From Rhizobium sp. SL42 (GTDB taxonomy: Bacteria > Pseudomonadota > Alphaproteobacteria > Rhizobiales > Rhizobiaceae): DNA of 64,000 nt. The position numbers and the translations under genes were made by a program. The stretch spans positions 2,804,001 through 2,868,000 of the forward strand of contig NZ_CP063397.1 in the NCBI RefSeq assembly GCF_021729845.1, given 5' to 3'. The notes beneath the pieces are model-generated. The model did no database searches. It was given only the letters and a program-made list of their open reading frames with translations, and was not told the origin of the DNA. The number at the start of each line of letters is the position of its first letter. Position 1 is the first letter of the stretch. This document shows, in pieces, positions 34,115 to 42,458 of the stretch.

Positions 34115-35932
34115 TCAGCCCTTCATTCCACTCTCGGCCTTGCCCGAATAACCACGCGGCGTATAGACCCAGGTCTTGCCGTCGCCGGTCGTGACCGTCC
34201 GGCTTTCGGAAGACCCGACCACCACCACCGTCAGCATGTCGACATCATCGACGTTCAGCGCGCCAAGCGGCACGGTGCGCACAGTTTCGCCTTCGCGCCC
34301 GAGATTGGTGGCAAGGATCACCGGCGTGTCGAAGGGGCGGTATTTCAGCAATTCGTCGCGGGCATAGGCAAGCTGGGTACGGCGCTTCATCGAGACGGGA
34401 TTGTAGAAGGCGATGACGAAGTCGCCCTCGCCCGCTGCCTTGACGCGCCGCTGGATATGCTCCCACGGCGTCAGCAGGTCGGACAGGGAAATAGTGCAGA
34501 AGTCATGGCCGAGCGGCGCGCCGATCCGGGCGGCCGCGGCCTGCAGCGCGGAAATGCCAGGCGAAACCTGGACCTCGATACGGCTGGCCGCATCGGTGAT
34601 GCCGCCCTTGTCAAACAGTTCGAAGACGAGCGTCGCCATGGCATAGATGCCGGCGTCGCCGGAGCAGACGAGCGCCACCGTCCTGCCTTCGCCCGCAAGC
34701 TCCATCGCATGCACGACGCGCGCCTCTTCCTTGCCAAGGTCGAAGTCGTGGCGCGCCTTGCCTTGGGCAAGCGGACCAAGCAGGTCGAGGTAGAGCGAGT
34801 AACCGACCAGATCGGTCGATTGGCTGACCATGGAGGAGACTTCCGGCGAACGCCAACCATCAGAACCTGGACCGATGCCGACGACGAACAGCGTGCCGCG
34901 AGCCCGACCGACCGCCTGCGGATCGATCACGGACGGCGCGCGCGCGATCGCGGCGGTTGCCCCCTTGGACTTGATCTTTTCAACGACCAGTTCGCCACGC
35001 GCGCCAACCGCCGCAAGTGCCGCCCCCTCGGCGACGCCATGGCAGCCGACCTCTGCGAAGACCACGTCGGACGGGTTCTTTAACCGCGGCGTCTCGGCTT
35101 CCAGCACCGCTGCCGGAAAAAAGCGGGCCGGCACGTTGAAATGGCGGGCGACGGCATGGATCGCGGCTTCATCGGCCTTGACGTCGATCGATGCAACCGC
35201 AGCCAGGCTTTCGGCTGCAAGCCCCCCGGACGCGAGCGCCTGTTCGGCCAGCACAATCGCTTCCGCAGCGCTGGCGTGACGTTCCGACCCCATGCCGAGC
35301 ACAAGGGTTCGCGGATAGTAGACCAGCTCCAGCTCGTCCGCAGTCTTGGTTTTGTCTGTCACAGTCAGCGTCACGGATGCCTCATCATCGAAGGGAATGC
35401 GGGAATGGGAAAGCCAGGGGGCAGTGCCGATAAGCCTTGCCGAGCAGCCGGCGACCAGTTCGGCCATCACTGCCTTGGCATTGGCAGGGCAGGAAAGGCG
35501 GTAGCCCGCTGGCGGCTGGTCGAGCGCCACGCCGAATTTCAGGTCTCCGGCGGTGGTGATCGCGGCATGGGCTGAAAGACCGTCTGCAAGCAAGCGGGCC
35601 AGGTCATTGGCGCCGTGGTGGCCGCCGAGCAACGGAACCACCGAGGCGCCATCCTCCGACACGGCAAGAACCGGCGGCTCCGAATGCTTGTCGGAAAGGA
35701 CCGGGGCCAGAAGCCGGATGAGCGCCCCGGACGCCATGACAGCGACCAGCGGGCGTCCTTCGGCAAATAGCACCTGGATATGGGTCTTCGCCATGTCGAA
35801 ATAACGGTCGGCGTCAGTCACGCGCGCCCGCGCGCCATGCAGTTCGCCATCGACGATGCCGGCAATGCGCCGACCAAGATCGGCGGCGCTATCGCTGAGC
35901 ACGAGCACTGCGGGCCTGTGGGTATCCTTCAT
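34115..35932 (-). CDS. cobJ: CbiG-CobJ fusion (precorrin-3B C17-methyltransferase)
   Basis: This 605-residue fusion protein has two parts. Residues 1 to about 340 resemble CbiG/CobE (VMASGALIRLLAPVLSDK, VLGMGSERHASAAEAIV, FAEVGCHGVAEGAALA). CbiG opens the ring-A lactone in the anaerobic pathway. The C-terminal half is CobJ, with FVVGIGPGSDGWRSPE, LVCSGDAGIYAMA and FVIAFYNPVS for C17 methylation and ring contraction. The ATG at 35932 overlaps the cobI stop (ATGA). The fusion puts lactone opening and ring contraction on one chain. Confidence 0.92.
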   Translation of the reverse strand: MKDTHRPAVLVLSDSAADLGRRIAGIVDGELHGARARVTDADRYFDMAKTHIQVLFAEGRPLVAVMASGALIRLLAPVLSDKHSEPPVLAVSEDGASVVPLLGGHHGANDLARLLADGLSAHAAITTAGDLKFGVALDQPPAGYRLSCPANAKAVMAELVAGCSARLIGTAPWLSHSRIPFDDEASVTLTVTDKTKTADELELVYYPRTLVLGMGSERHASAAEAIVLAEQALASGGLAAESLAAVASIDVKADEAAIHAVARHFNVPARFFPAAVLEAETPRLKNPSDVVFAEVGCHGVAEGAALAAVGARGELVVEKIKSKGATAAIARAPSVIDPQAVGRARGTLFVVGIGPGSDGWRSPEVSSMVSQSTDLVGYSLYLDLLGPLAQGKARHDFDLGKEEARVVHAMELAGEGRTVALVCSGDAGIYAMATLVFELFDKGGITDAASRIEVQVSPGISALQAAAARIGAPLGHDFCTISLSDLLTPWEHIQRRVKAAGEGDFVIAFYNPVSMKRRTQLAYARDELLKYRPFDTPVILATNLGREGETVRTVPLGALNVDDVDMLTVVVVGSSESRTVTTGDGKTWVYTPRGYSGKAESGMKG

Positions 35933-36672
35933 GCGCCCGGCTCCACGCCCAGCCGGCTTGCCAGCGCCGGGTGCCATGCTTCGGCGCCCTTGTAGATCAG
36001 GATCATCGAGAAATAGGGCGCGACATCCTCGGACACGTCGGCAAGCGGTATCAGCCGCTGTTCCGCGAGACTGACACGCTCGACATAACCGGCCTGCGCC
36101 GTCAGCCCGAGCTCTGCGATCAAGGCGCGGATGCGGGAAAAATGGCGGCCGATCTTGATGATTGCGACCGCGCCGGAGGCCGCGATGCGTGCCGCCAAAA
36201 CGTCGTCGTCAAGGGGACCGGGAAGCACGCTCAACACGTCGTTGCGCGCAGCCAGCGGTCGACCCAGCCCGGCGGCGGCAGCCATCATCGATGACACGCC
36301 CGGAACGACCTCGGTCAGATACCGATCAGCCAGCCGCTCGAACAGATACATGAAGGAGCCGTAGAAGAACGGATCGCCTTCGCACAATACGGCAACATCC
36401 GCACCGGCATCGAGATGTCGTGCCAGAACCTCGGCCGCATGGCTATAGGTTTCCTGCGCCGGAAAGCGCTCGACCCGCATCGGCACCACGATCGGCACCT
36501 CGAGTTGCGCAGCCGTCAGATAGGGCGCGGCAATTTGCCGGGCGAAGCTCGGCCCGGTATCCGGGGCGGGATAGGCGATGACTGGGCACGACGTCAGAAT
36601 GCGATGCGCCTTCAGGGTCAACAGTTCCGGATCGCCGGGGCCAAGGCCAAGACCGTAGAGTTTACCAGTCAT
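35929..36672 (-). CDS. cobI: Precorrin-2 C20-methyltransferase
   Basis: CobI makes precorrin-3A by C20 methylation. The 247-residue protein has GLGLGPGDPELLTLKAHRIL at the N-terminus and CEGDPFFYGSFMYL, both typical of corrin methyltransferases. It lies 6 bp after cobL and overlaps cobJ by 4 bp. Confidence 0.94.
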   Translation of the reverse strand: MTGKLYGLGLGPGDPELLTLKAHRILTSCPVIAYPAPDTGPSFARQIAAPYLTAAQLEVPIVVPMRVERFPAQETYSHAAEVLARHLDAGADVAVLCEGDPFFYGSFMYLFERLADRYLTEVVPGVSSMMAAAAGLGRPLAARNDVLSVLPGPLDDDVLAARIAASGAVAIIKIGRHFSRIRALIAELGLTAQAGYVERVSLAEQRLIPLADVSEDVAPYFSMILIYKGAEAWHPALASRLGVEPGA

Positions 36673-36678
36673 GATAGG

Positions 36679-37914
36679 TTACGCCTCCTCCTTGGTCGCG
36701 GTCCAGATCGTCACCGGCATCAGCGACTTCCAGCCACAATAGCGACCGACTGGCGCGGCGCGCGACACCTGGATGCGGATAAGGTCGCCGCCGTGAATGC
36801 CACGCAACTCGGCAAGTCGCGCCTCACCCTCGATCGTGACGGCGTTGGCCACTAGCCAACCGCCGAGCCCAAGCGCCTGCCAGCAGGCCTCGAACACACC
36901 CTCACCCGTGATGCCGCCACCGATAAAAACTGCGTCCGGGCGACGCAGGCCGGCTAGGGCCGCAGGCGCCTCGCCCTCGACGATGTCGAGATCGGGTACT
37001 CCGAGGTTCTCGGCATTTTCGCGGATCATCGCCACCCGTTCGGGTTTGGCCTCGATCGCCACCGCCCGCGTTCCCATTCCGGCGCGCATCCATTCGATCG
37101 CAATCGAGCCGCAGCCCGCCCCGACATCCCAGAGCATGGCATTGGGAAAGGGCGAGAGCTGCGACAGGGTTACCGCGCGGATCTCGCGCTTGGTCAGCTG
37201 GCCATCGTGGCGGAAGGCTTCGTCGGGAAGGCCGGAGACGGGCGACAGCAACGGTCCGTCGGAAGCGCAATCGATGGCCAGTGTGTTGAAATCGGAAAAT
37301 TCCGGCTGATGCTCGAGGATCTGGCGCGCCGTCAGCGTCACGACCCGCTCCGTGCCACCGCCCATATGCTCCAGCACATGCAGGATCGAATTGCCAAAGC
37401 CGCGATGAACCAGCAGGGCCGCCGCCTGCTCGATGGTCGCTGCATCCGAGGTCAGCGCAAGGATCCGCGCGCGCGGCAGCACATGGCGATGGAGAAAGGC
37501 CAACGGCCGTCCATGCAGGGAAATCTGCGTCACCGATTGCAAGGGCCATCCGAGCCGGGCTGCCGCTAGCGAGAAGGCGGACGGGCTTGGCAGGATATAC
37601 ATTTCCTCGGCCGCAACATGCCGGCGAAGCGTCGCGCCGATACCGAAATGCATCGGATCGCCGGTGGCAAGCACCGTGACCGGCGAGCCGCGCAGCTTGA
37701 GGATTTCGGCCAGCGTTTCGCGAAACCCGGCGCCCCAGGTCAGGATCCGCTTCAATTCTGGCAACGAACTACCATCGATCACCGCATCGAGCCGTTCACC
37801 CAGCACCAGCGTTTCGGCCTGCCAGACATGCGACTGCGCCTCCGGCGTCAGGCTTTCCAGCCCGTTGTCGCCGATCCCGATGATGGTCAGCCAGGATTGG
37901 GAATGATCAGACAT
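36679..37914 (-). CDS. cobL: Precorrin-6Y C5,15-methyltransferase, decarboxylating
   Basis: CobL methylates C5 and C15 and decarboxylates the ring C acetate. The 411-residue protein is a natural fusion of a CbiE-like domain (IIGIGDNGLESLTPEA, VLATGDPMHFGIG) and a CbiT-like domain (LWDVGAGCGSIAIEWMR). The ATG at 37914 overlaps cobH by 8 bp and begins MSDHSQ. Confidence 0.94.
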   Translation of the reverse strand: MSDHSQSWLTIIGIGDNGLESLTPEAQSHVWQAETLVLGERLDAVIDGSSLPELKRILTWGAGFRETLAEILKLRGSPVTVLATGDPMHFGIGATLRRHVAAEEMYILPSPSAFSLAAARLGWPLQSVTQISLHGRPLAFLHRHVLPRARILALTSDAATIEQAAALLVHRGFGNSILHVLEHMGGGTERVVTLTARQILEHQPEFSDFNTLAIDCASDGPLLSPVSGLPDEAFRHDGQLTKREIRAVTLSQLSPFPNAMLWDVGAGCGSIAIEWMRAGMGTRAVAIEAKPERVAMIRENAENLGVPDLDIVEGEAPAALAGLRRPDAVFIGGGITGEGVFEACWQALGLGGWLVANAVTIEGEARLAELRGIHGGDLIRIQVSRAAPVGRYCGWKSLMPVTIWTATKEEA

Positions 37915-38551
37915 TGGTGCCAAGCCCTCCGGCAAGCGCGTTGACCGCAGCAGAGGCCATCGCCGACCCGCCGCGTCGGCCGCGTACGGCAATATAGGCA
38001 ATACCGCGACTGTCTTCGATCAGGGCATCCTTGCTTTCCGCCGCACCGACAAATCCGACCGGCATGCCGAGGATCAAAGCCGGTTTCGGCGCACCGGCGT
38101 CGATCCGCTCCAACAGCCGGAAAAGTGCGGTCGGCGCGTTTCCGATGGCAACGACCGCGCCGGCAAGATATTCATCCCAAAGATCGACCTGGGCTGCCGA
38201 ACGGGTATTGCCGATCTCTTCGGCCTTCGGGCGCACCCGGGCGTCATTCAGCAGGCAGAGCACATCATTGTCGGCTGGAAGCAACCGGCGGATAATGCCA
38301 TGGCGAACCATTTCGACATCGACCAGAACCGGCGCGCCGCGTGCAAGTGCGGCGCCCCCGATTTCGAAGGCGCCTTGCGAAAACGCGATGTCGTCGACCA
38401 GATCAACCATGCCACAGGCATGAATCAATCTGATAGAAAGCTCATCCATCCCCTTGGGAAAACGCGACAAATCCACTTCGCGACGGATCGTCGAAAAGGA
38501 CTGGCGGTAGATCTCGGCGGGGTCGCGGATGTAGTCTAGGGCGATAGTCAT
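37907..38551 (-). CDS. cobH: Precorrin-8X methylmutase
   Basis: CobH moves a methyl group from C11 to C12 to give hydrogenobyrinate. The 214-residue protein has the catalytic histidine in IRLIHACGMVD and the GMPVGFVGAAESK motif. The ATG at 38551 overlaps the stop of the upstream gene (ATGA). Confidence 0.94.
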   Translation of the reverse strand: MTIALDYIRDPAEIYRQSFSTIRREVDLSRFPKGMDELSIRLIHACGMVDLVDDIAFSQGAFEIGGAALARGAPVLVDVEMVRHGIIRRLLPADNDVLCLLNDARVRPKAEEIGNTRSAAQVDLWDEYLAGAVVAIGNAPTALFRLLERIDAGAPKPALILGMPVGFVGAAESKDALIEDSRGIAYIAVRGRRGGSAMASAAVNALAGGLGTNV

Positions 38552-39459
38552 GCGGCCAGCTCCAGCGGTTGTATCCGTTGGTGCCCGATGCCGAGCACCC
38601 AGCCCTCTTCCTTCATGCACTGGGCAAGCTCACGCAGGTTCAATCCGGCCGGTGAAGCAAACAGGCCAGCCAGCTGGGCGCCACGATCAAATTCGGCAAA
38701 GCGCTCTGCCACTGTCTGAACCTGCAATGCATCCTTGATCTGCCCGTCGCCAACCGAAACCGGAAATAGCGAAGGATAGATCTCGGCGAAGATCACCGGC
38801 TTGAACGTCTGGACAGAAAAACCAGTTTCGAATGGCCACACGGAAATGCGATCGGCCAGCCCGTTGTCGTCAATGAATCGCGAAAGCCGGGCAATGCCAA
38901 GCAGCGACTGGCTACCGACAGAACCATTGTAGTGCAGTTGCCAGACGGACTTCGCACCTTTCGCATGTGTTTCGGAGATGCGAAATGACAAGGGCAAGTC
39001 AGCCGGCAGAGCAGGTTTCCTGTCGCTCAGATGCGTGTAGTCATGTCCCTGCGGCCGGCCCCAGAAACGCGGCACATCGGCAAAATAATCGCGGTTCCAG
39101 TTCGACGCCAGCTGGAATCGGTTGTTGGCATTGTCCGGGCCGTCCTCAATCTCACTGGCAATCTTGCGCCACAGCGCCCGCCAATCCGCCCTGCCCGTCA
39201 GGCGCTCGGCCGTTCCTGCCGGATAGCCGAAGGCAAAGTCGAAGCCGCAGAGCAGCCGCTCGCCGGCCGCCAGCGCCTCATCCACGATAGTGCCAAGCCG
39301 CTGCATGAAGGCATGGCGGGTGGAGAAATTCTCCAGCCAGTCGAGGCGCACCTGATCGCCTTGGCGCACAGCAAGGCAGGCCCATATCGAATTGGGCCCT
39401 TTGACCGGCGCGCCGGCGCCGGACCAGTCGACAATCAGGATGCGGTCGAACAGGGTCAT
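38548..39459 (-). CDS. Uncharacterised protein embedded in the cob operon
   Basis: I do not recognise this 303-residue soluble protein with certainty. The N-terminus (ILIVDWSGAGAPVKGPNSIW) and the later LLCGFDFAFGYPAG resemble an RNase H-like nucleotidyl/hydrolase core with acidic residues (DWS, FDFAFG). It overlaps cbiX by 1 bp (TAATG) and cobH by 4 bp, so it is translationally locked into the cobalamin operon. A function in corrin synthesis, cobalt handling or quality control is inferred from position only. Confidence 0.8.
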   Translation of the reverse strand: MTLFDRILIVDWSGAGAPVKGPNSIWACLAVRQGDQVRLDWLENFSTRHAFMQRLGTIVDEALAAGERLLCGFDFAFGYPAGTAERLTGRADWRALWRKIASEIEDGPDNANNRFQLASNWNRDYFADVPRFWGRPQGHDYTHLSDRKPALPADLPLSFRISETHAKGAKSVWQLHYNGSVGSQSLLGIARLSRFIDDNGLADRISVWPFETGFSVQTFKPVIFAEIYPSLFPVSVGDGQIKDALQVQTVAERFAEFDRGAQLAGLFASPAGLNLRELAQCMKEEGWVLGIGHQRIQPLELAA

Positions 39460-40838
39460 TATTTCTTCTTTTGCATCGACTTCGGACCAAGCGGGTGGTC
39501 GGCATGCGGATACGGCGCGTGGTGATGGTCATGGCCGTGATCATGCGCGTGGCCGTGACCATGGGAATGGCCGTGATCATGCGAATGGGTGTGGTCACGA
39601 TCGGCGCCGTGATGACCGTGACCGTGATGATGGTCATGATCGTGGTCGTGGTCATGCGCATGGTCGTGATCATGACCACAACCGCAGTTCGGTCCGTGCT
39701 CATGCGCCGCTTTCCTGCCGCTCGACGGTGCATTCATCACCGCCTCGAGTTCCGCATCCGGCGCCGCATTGAGCAGATGACCATATTTCCCACCCAGCAA
39801 GGTCGAGGCTCCGTAATCGAAGGCCGGCTCCAGCGCTGCCGGCTCGGCATGACTGTGCACCGGTGTCCAAGGCAGCCCATGTTCGCGGCAGAAATCCTCC
39901 TCGCGACACGAGGCATCGCAGTCCCCCTTGCACGGACAGTCTTCCATGCCACCGCCAATGCCTTCGACATGATGGTGGTGGCTTTCCTGCGGCTGGCCGA
40001 TATCGGCCTCGAAGCCGAGCACCTGTTCACGATACTTGCACATCTGGCAGTTCATCACGGCCGCACCCTCGAGGATTTCCCGAACGCGGTCCTGGAAGGC
40101 GTCGAGCACCAGTGGGTGATCGTTGAGATAGCTCGCCTTGACGAACTGGATCTCGGGATGGCGGGCGGCGACTTCGTCGGTATAGCTGTAGATACGTTTG
40201 ACCAACACGCCGGTGAACAGGAAGTAGGGGAAGACGATGATGCGCTTGTAGCCGAGTTTGGCGGCATGGGTCAGCCCGGGCTCGACCAGCGGGAAGGTCA
40301 CGCCCGAATAGCAGGTCTCGCCCCAGCCGAAGCCCATGCCTTCCCAGAGCATGCGCATGACCTTGGTGGCGTTGGAATTGGCGTCGGGGTCGGACGAACC
40401 ACGGCCCACGACCATCAGCAGCGTGTCATGCTTGTCGACGAAGCCCAGTTCGGAATTGGCGGTATCGACGGCTTCCTGGATCCGGTCGCCGGCAGCACGG
40501 ATCATCTTCAGGTCGATGCCGAGTTCGCGACCATAGTTGATCACCATGCCCGGGTTCTGCGCCTGGTAGGTGTTGAGCACCGACGGAATGTCGTTCTTGG
40601 CGTGGCCTGCGGCAAACAGCATGCCGGGAACGGCCAGGACCCGCGTCACACCCTGCGCGCGCAGCCGGTCGAGGCCTTCGGCGATCACTGGATTGCAGAA
40701 TTCGAGATAACCGTATTCGACCGGCATGTCGGTATTGCGCGCGCGCAACGCCTCGGCGATGATCGCGAATTCGCGCGCCGCGTTCTGGTTGCGACTGCCA
40801 TGGCCACAGACCATGATTCCAAGTTTTTCAGCCATCAT
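39459..40838 (-). CDS. cbiX: CbiX-type cobaltochelatase with His-rich tail
   Basis: This 459-residue long-form CbiX has two chelatase lobes (GIMVCGHGSRNQNAA; VVGRGSSDPDANSN) and is expected to insert cobalt into sirohydrochlorin or a related ring. The motif MNCQMC in AAVMNCQMCKYREQ matches the MxCxxC iron-sulfur motif of Bacillus megaterium CbiX. A second cysteine cluster follows (CPCKGDCDASCREEDFC). The last ~70 residues are extremely rich in His and Asp, probably a metal store or sensor. The start at 40838 has GGAGG 6 nt upstream. Confidence 0.92.
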   Translation of the reverse strand: MMAEKLGIMVCGHGSRNQNAAREFAIIAEALRARNTDMPVEYGYLEFCNPVIAEGLDRLRAQGVTRVLAVPGMLFAAGHAKNDIPSVLNTYQAQNPGMVINYGRELGIDLKMIRAAGDRIQEAVDTANSELGFVDKHDTLLMVVGRGSSDPDANSNATKVMRMLWEGMGFGWGETCYSGVTFPLVEPGLTHAAKLGYKRIIVFPYFLFTGVLVKRIYSYTDEVAARHPEIQFVKASYLNDHPLVLDAFQDRVREILEGAAVMNCQMCKYREQVLGFEADIGQPQESHHHHVEGIGGGMEDCPCKGDCDASCREEDFCREHGLPWTPVHSHAEPAALEPAFDYGASTLLGGKYGHLLNAAPDAELEAVMNAPSSGRKAAHEHGPNCGCGHDHDHAHDHDHDHDHHHGHGHHGADRDHTHSHDHGHSHGHGHAHDHGHDHHHAPYPHADHPLGPKSMQKKK

Positions 40839-40852
40839 TTCCGGCCTCCCTG

Positions 40853-40878
40853 CTTCGTATTTTTTTCTATGTACGAAG
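40853..40878 (-). repeat. Stem-loop next to the cbiX ribosome site
   Basis: CTTCGTA (40853-40859) pairs with TACGAAG (40872-40878) across a 12-nt A-rich loop on the minus strand. It lies directly before the GGGAGG of cbiX, so it may affect translation or be half of a regulator site. Confidence 0.5.
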
Positions 40879-40883
40879 CGCCG

Positions 40884-40904
40884 GGAGCTGCAGTCTGCAG
40901 CTCC
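40884..40904 (-). repeat. Perfect 10-bp inverted repeat in the cbiX leader
   Basis: GGAGCTGCAG (40884-40893) and CTGCAGCTCC (40895-40904) form a perfect inverted repeat with a single central base. As RNA it would need a looser loop. As DNA it is a strong candidate dimeric operator. No T-run follows on the minus strand, so it is not a classical terminator. Confidence 0.55.
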
Positions 40905-40905
40905 T

Positions 40906-40995
40906 TGGCCTTTGGGACAGCTCCGGAATTGGCCCCCGGAATGGGTCGGCCGCACCGGACTATTTCCAGCCTGTCGAACAGGCGCCGTCGCACAT
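40906..40995 (-). promoter_or_regulatory. Cobalamin-riboswitch-like 5' half in the cbiX leader
   Basis: Read on the minus strand, this part of the 412-bp gap upstream of cbiX has a small hairpin (GCCTGTTCGACAGGC), then GGAAATAGTCCGGTGCGG, then TTCCGGAGCTGTCCC. That order strongly resembles the GGGAA-CCGGTGCG-CCGGAGCTG-CCC part of cobalamin riboswitches. The CGCAACTGT and B12-box (GCCAGGAGACC) parts that should follow are missing. It may be a decayed or variant element. The rest of the gap, to 41250, shows nothing else clear. Confidence 0.35.
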
Positions 40996-41250
40996 TAAAT
41001 AGAGCTTTATCGAAGCACGCTTTCAGGGTCAAACCGGTTTGCGCCGCTTCATGTGGAAGATGCGCCAGTCCACAGTAGAACAGGCGCTCCCTGCGCAAAG
41101 TCGGCGAGTATGGTTGCTCCCGCCGGAGACTCGGTGCACAAGTCCTGCGCCCATATCTGTGACTGACTTCCATCCGCGCCGGCTGGATGATCCTGCCCTT
41201 CCAGACGACACTGCACTTCCAGATCCCCCCTTTATGACATTGAGTGACCT

Positions 41251-42036
41251 GTGGCCGACCTTGCCTTCAACCTCCTCCTTCTGCTCTTCGTCGCAGCCTT
41301 TATCGCCGGATTTGTCGATTCCATTGCCGGCGGCGGTGGCCTGATCACCATTCCTGCCATGTTGATCGTCGGTATCCCGCCGCTGGAAACACTGGGCACC
41401 AACAAGCTGCAATCGATGTTCGGCGCCGGTTCCGCGACGATTGCCTATGCGCGCAACGGCCATGTCGACCTGAAGAAGCAATTGCCGATGGCGCTCATGG
41501 CGGTGGCGGGCGGCGCGATCGGCGCACTGATCGCGACCGTGGTCCCGGGCAGCGTCCTGCGCGCGCTGATGCCTTTCCTTCTGGTCGCGATCGCCCTCTA
41601 TTTCGCACTGAAGCCGAACCTGTCGGACGAAGACCGACACCAGCGCATCCCGCCATTCCTCTTCGGCCTGACCTTCGTGCCACTGATCGGTCTCTATGAC
41701 GGCGTCTTCGGTCCCGGCACCGGCTCCTTCTTCATGCTGGCCTTCGTCTCACTTGCCGGCTTTGGCGTGCTGAAGGCGACCGCCCATACCAAGCTGCTCA
41801 ACCTCGGCTCCAATGTCGGAGCCTTCATCGTCTTCATGATCGGCGGCGTAGTGCTTTGGAAAATCGGCCTGATGATGGGGCTCGGCCAGTTCCTCGGTGC
41901 CCAGGTCGGCTCGCGTTTCGCCATGAAAAGCGGCGCAAAGCTGATCAAGCCGCTGTTGATTGTCACCTGCGTGGCATTGGCGGCAAAACTGCTGCTCGAC
42001 CCGACCAATCCGATCCGGGTCTGGTTGGGGTTCTAG
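41251..42036 (+). CDS. TSUP (TauE/SafE) family membrane transporter
   Basis: This 261-residue protein has about eight transmembrane segments in two repeats. The family motifs are GFVDSIAGGGGLITIPAM near the N-terminus and YDGVFGPGTGSFFMLAF in the second repeat. TSUP proteins move sulfite, sulfonates or other small anions. The substrate here is unknown, and its place between two cobalamin operons makes a link to corrin or cobalt transport possible but unproven. The GTG at 41251 is the likely start. Its TAG stop shares CTAG (42033-42036) with the convergent EamA gene. Confidence 0.85.
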   Translation: MADLAFNLLLLLFVAAFIAGFVDSIAGGGGLITIPAMLIVGIPPLETLGTNKLQSMFGAGSATIAYARNGHVDLKKQLPMALMAVAGGAIGALIATVVPGSVLRALMPFLLVAIALYFALKPNLSDEDRHQRIPPFLFGLTFVPLIGLYDGVFGPGTGSFFMLAFVSLAGFGVLKATAHTKLLNLGSNVGAFIVFMIGGVVLWKIGLMMGLGQFLGAQVGSRFAMKSGAKLIKPLLIVTCVALAAKLLLDPTNPIRVWLGF

Positions 42037-42458
42037 AGCACAGCCACCATGATCGTGCCGGCACCGATCATCGCAATGCCGGCCCAGGCGCCAAGGCTGA
42101 GCTTTTCACCGAGAAAGAGCAGGGCAAAGACAGCGACGAACACGATCGACAGCTTGTCGATCGGCGCCACGCGCGAAGCATCGCCCAGCTTGAGCGCCCG
42201 GTAGTAGCAGAGCCAGGAAGCGCCGGTGGCCAATCCAGACAGGCCAAGGAAGATCCAGGTCCTTGCCGCGATCGTCGATGGCGCCTGCCATTGGCCGGTC
42301 GCCGCCACGATACCGGTCAAGACGACGATAATCACAACGGTGCGGATCAGGGTTGCCAGATCGGAATTGACCCCGGCGACGCCGACCTTGCCGAATATCG
42401 CAGTGAGCGCCGCAAAGACCGCGGAAAGAAATGCCCAAAACTGCCAGCTTTGCGCCAT
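42033..42458 (-). CDS. Half-size EamA-type transporter
   Basis: This 141-residue membrane protein has about four to five helices and a single EamA unit (ALTAIFGKVGVAGVNSDLAT; APIDKLSIVFVAVFALLFLGE). Single-unit EamA proteins work as dimers and export small metabolites. It is the last gene of the riboswitch-led cobP operon, overlapping the cobO stop (TGATG). Its inclusion suggests export or import of a corrin-related compound, but that is inference. Confidence 0.85.
   Translation of the reverse strand: MAQSWQFWAFLSAVFAALTAIFGKVGVAGVNSDLATLIRTVVIIVVLTGIVAATGQWQAPSTIAARTWIFLGLSGLATGASWLCYYRALKLGDASRVAPIDKLSIVFVAVFALLFLGEKLSLGAWAGIAMIGAGTIMVAVL

Noticed and set aside
39520..39680. CAT/CGTG-rich tandem-looking DNA, possible microsatellite or CRISPR-like repeat
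   Set aside because: It is the coding sequence for the His/Asp-rich tail of CbiX; units are irregular and in frame, with no spacer structure.
39471..41078. 535-codon plus-strand frame opposite cbiX
   Set aside because: It mirrors the His-rich cbiX coding sequence, its Val/Met-rich run is the complement of the GAC/CAT repeats, and it has no family match.
41095..41140. Plus-strand GCCGGAGACTCGGTGC resembling a B12 box
   Set aside because: Only part of the B12 box matches and no GGGAA, ACTGT or GCCACTG blocks precede it on the plus strand.
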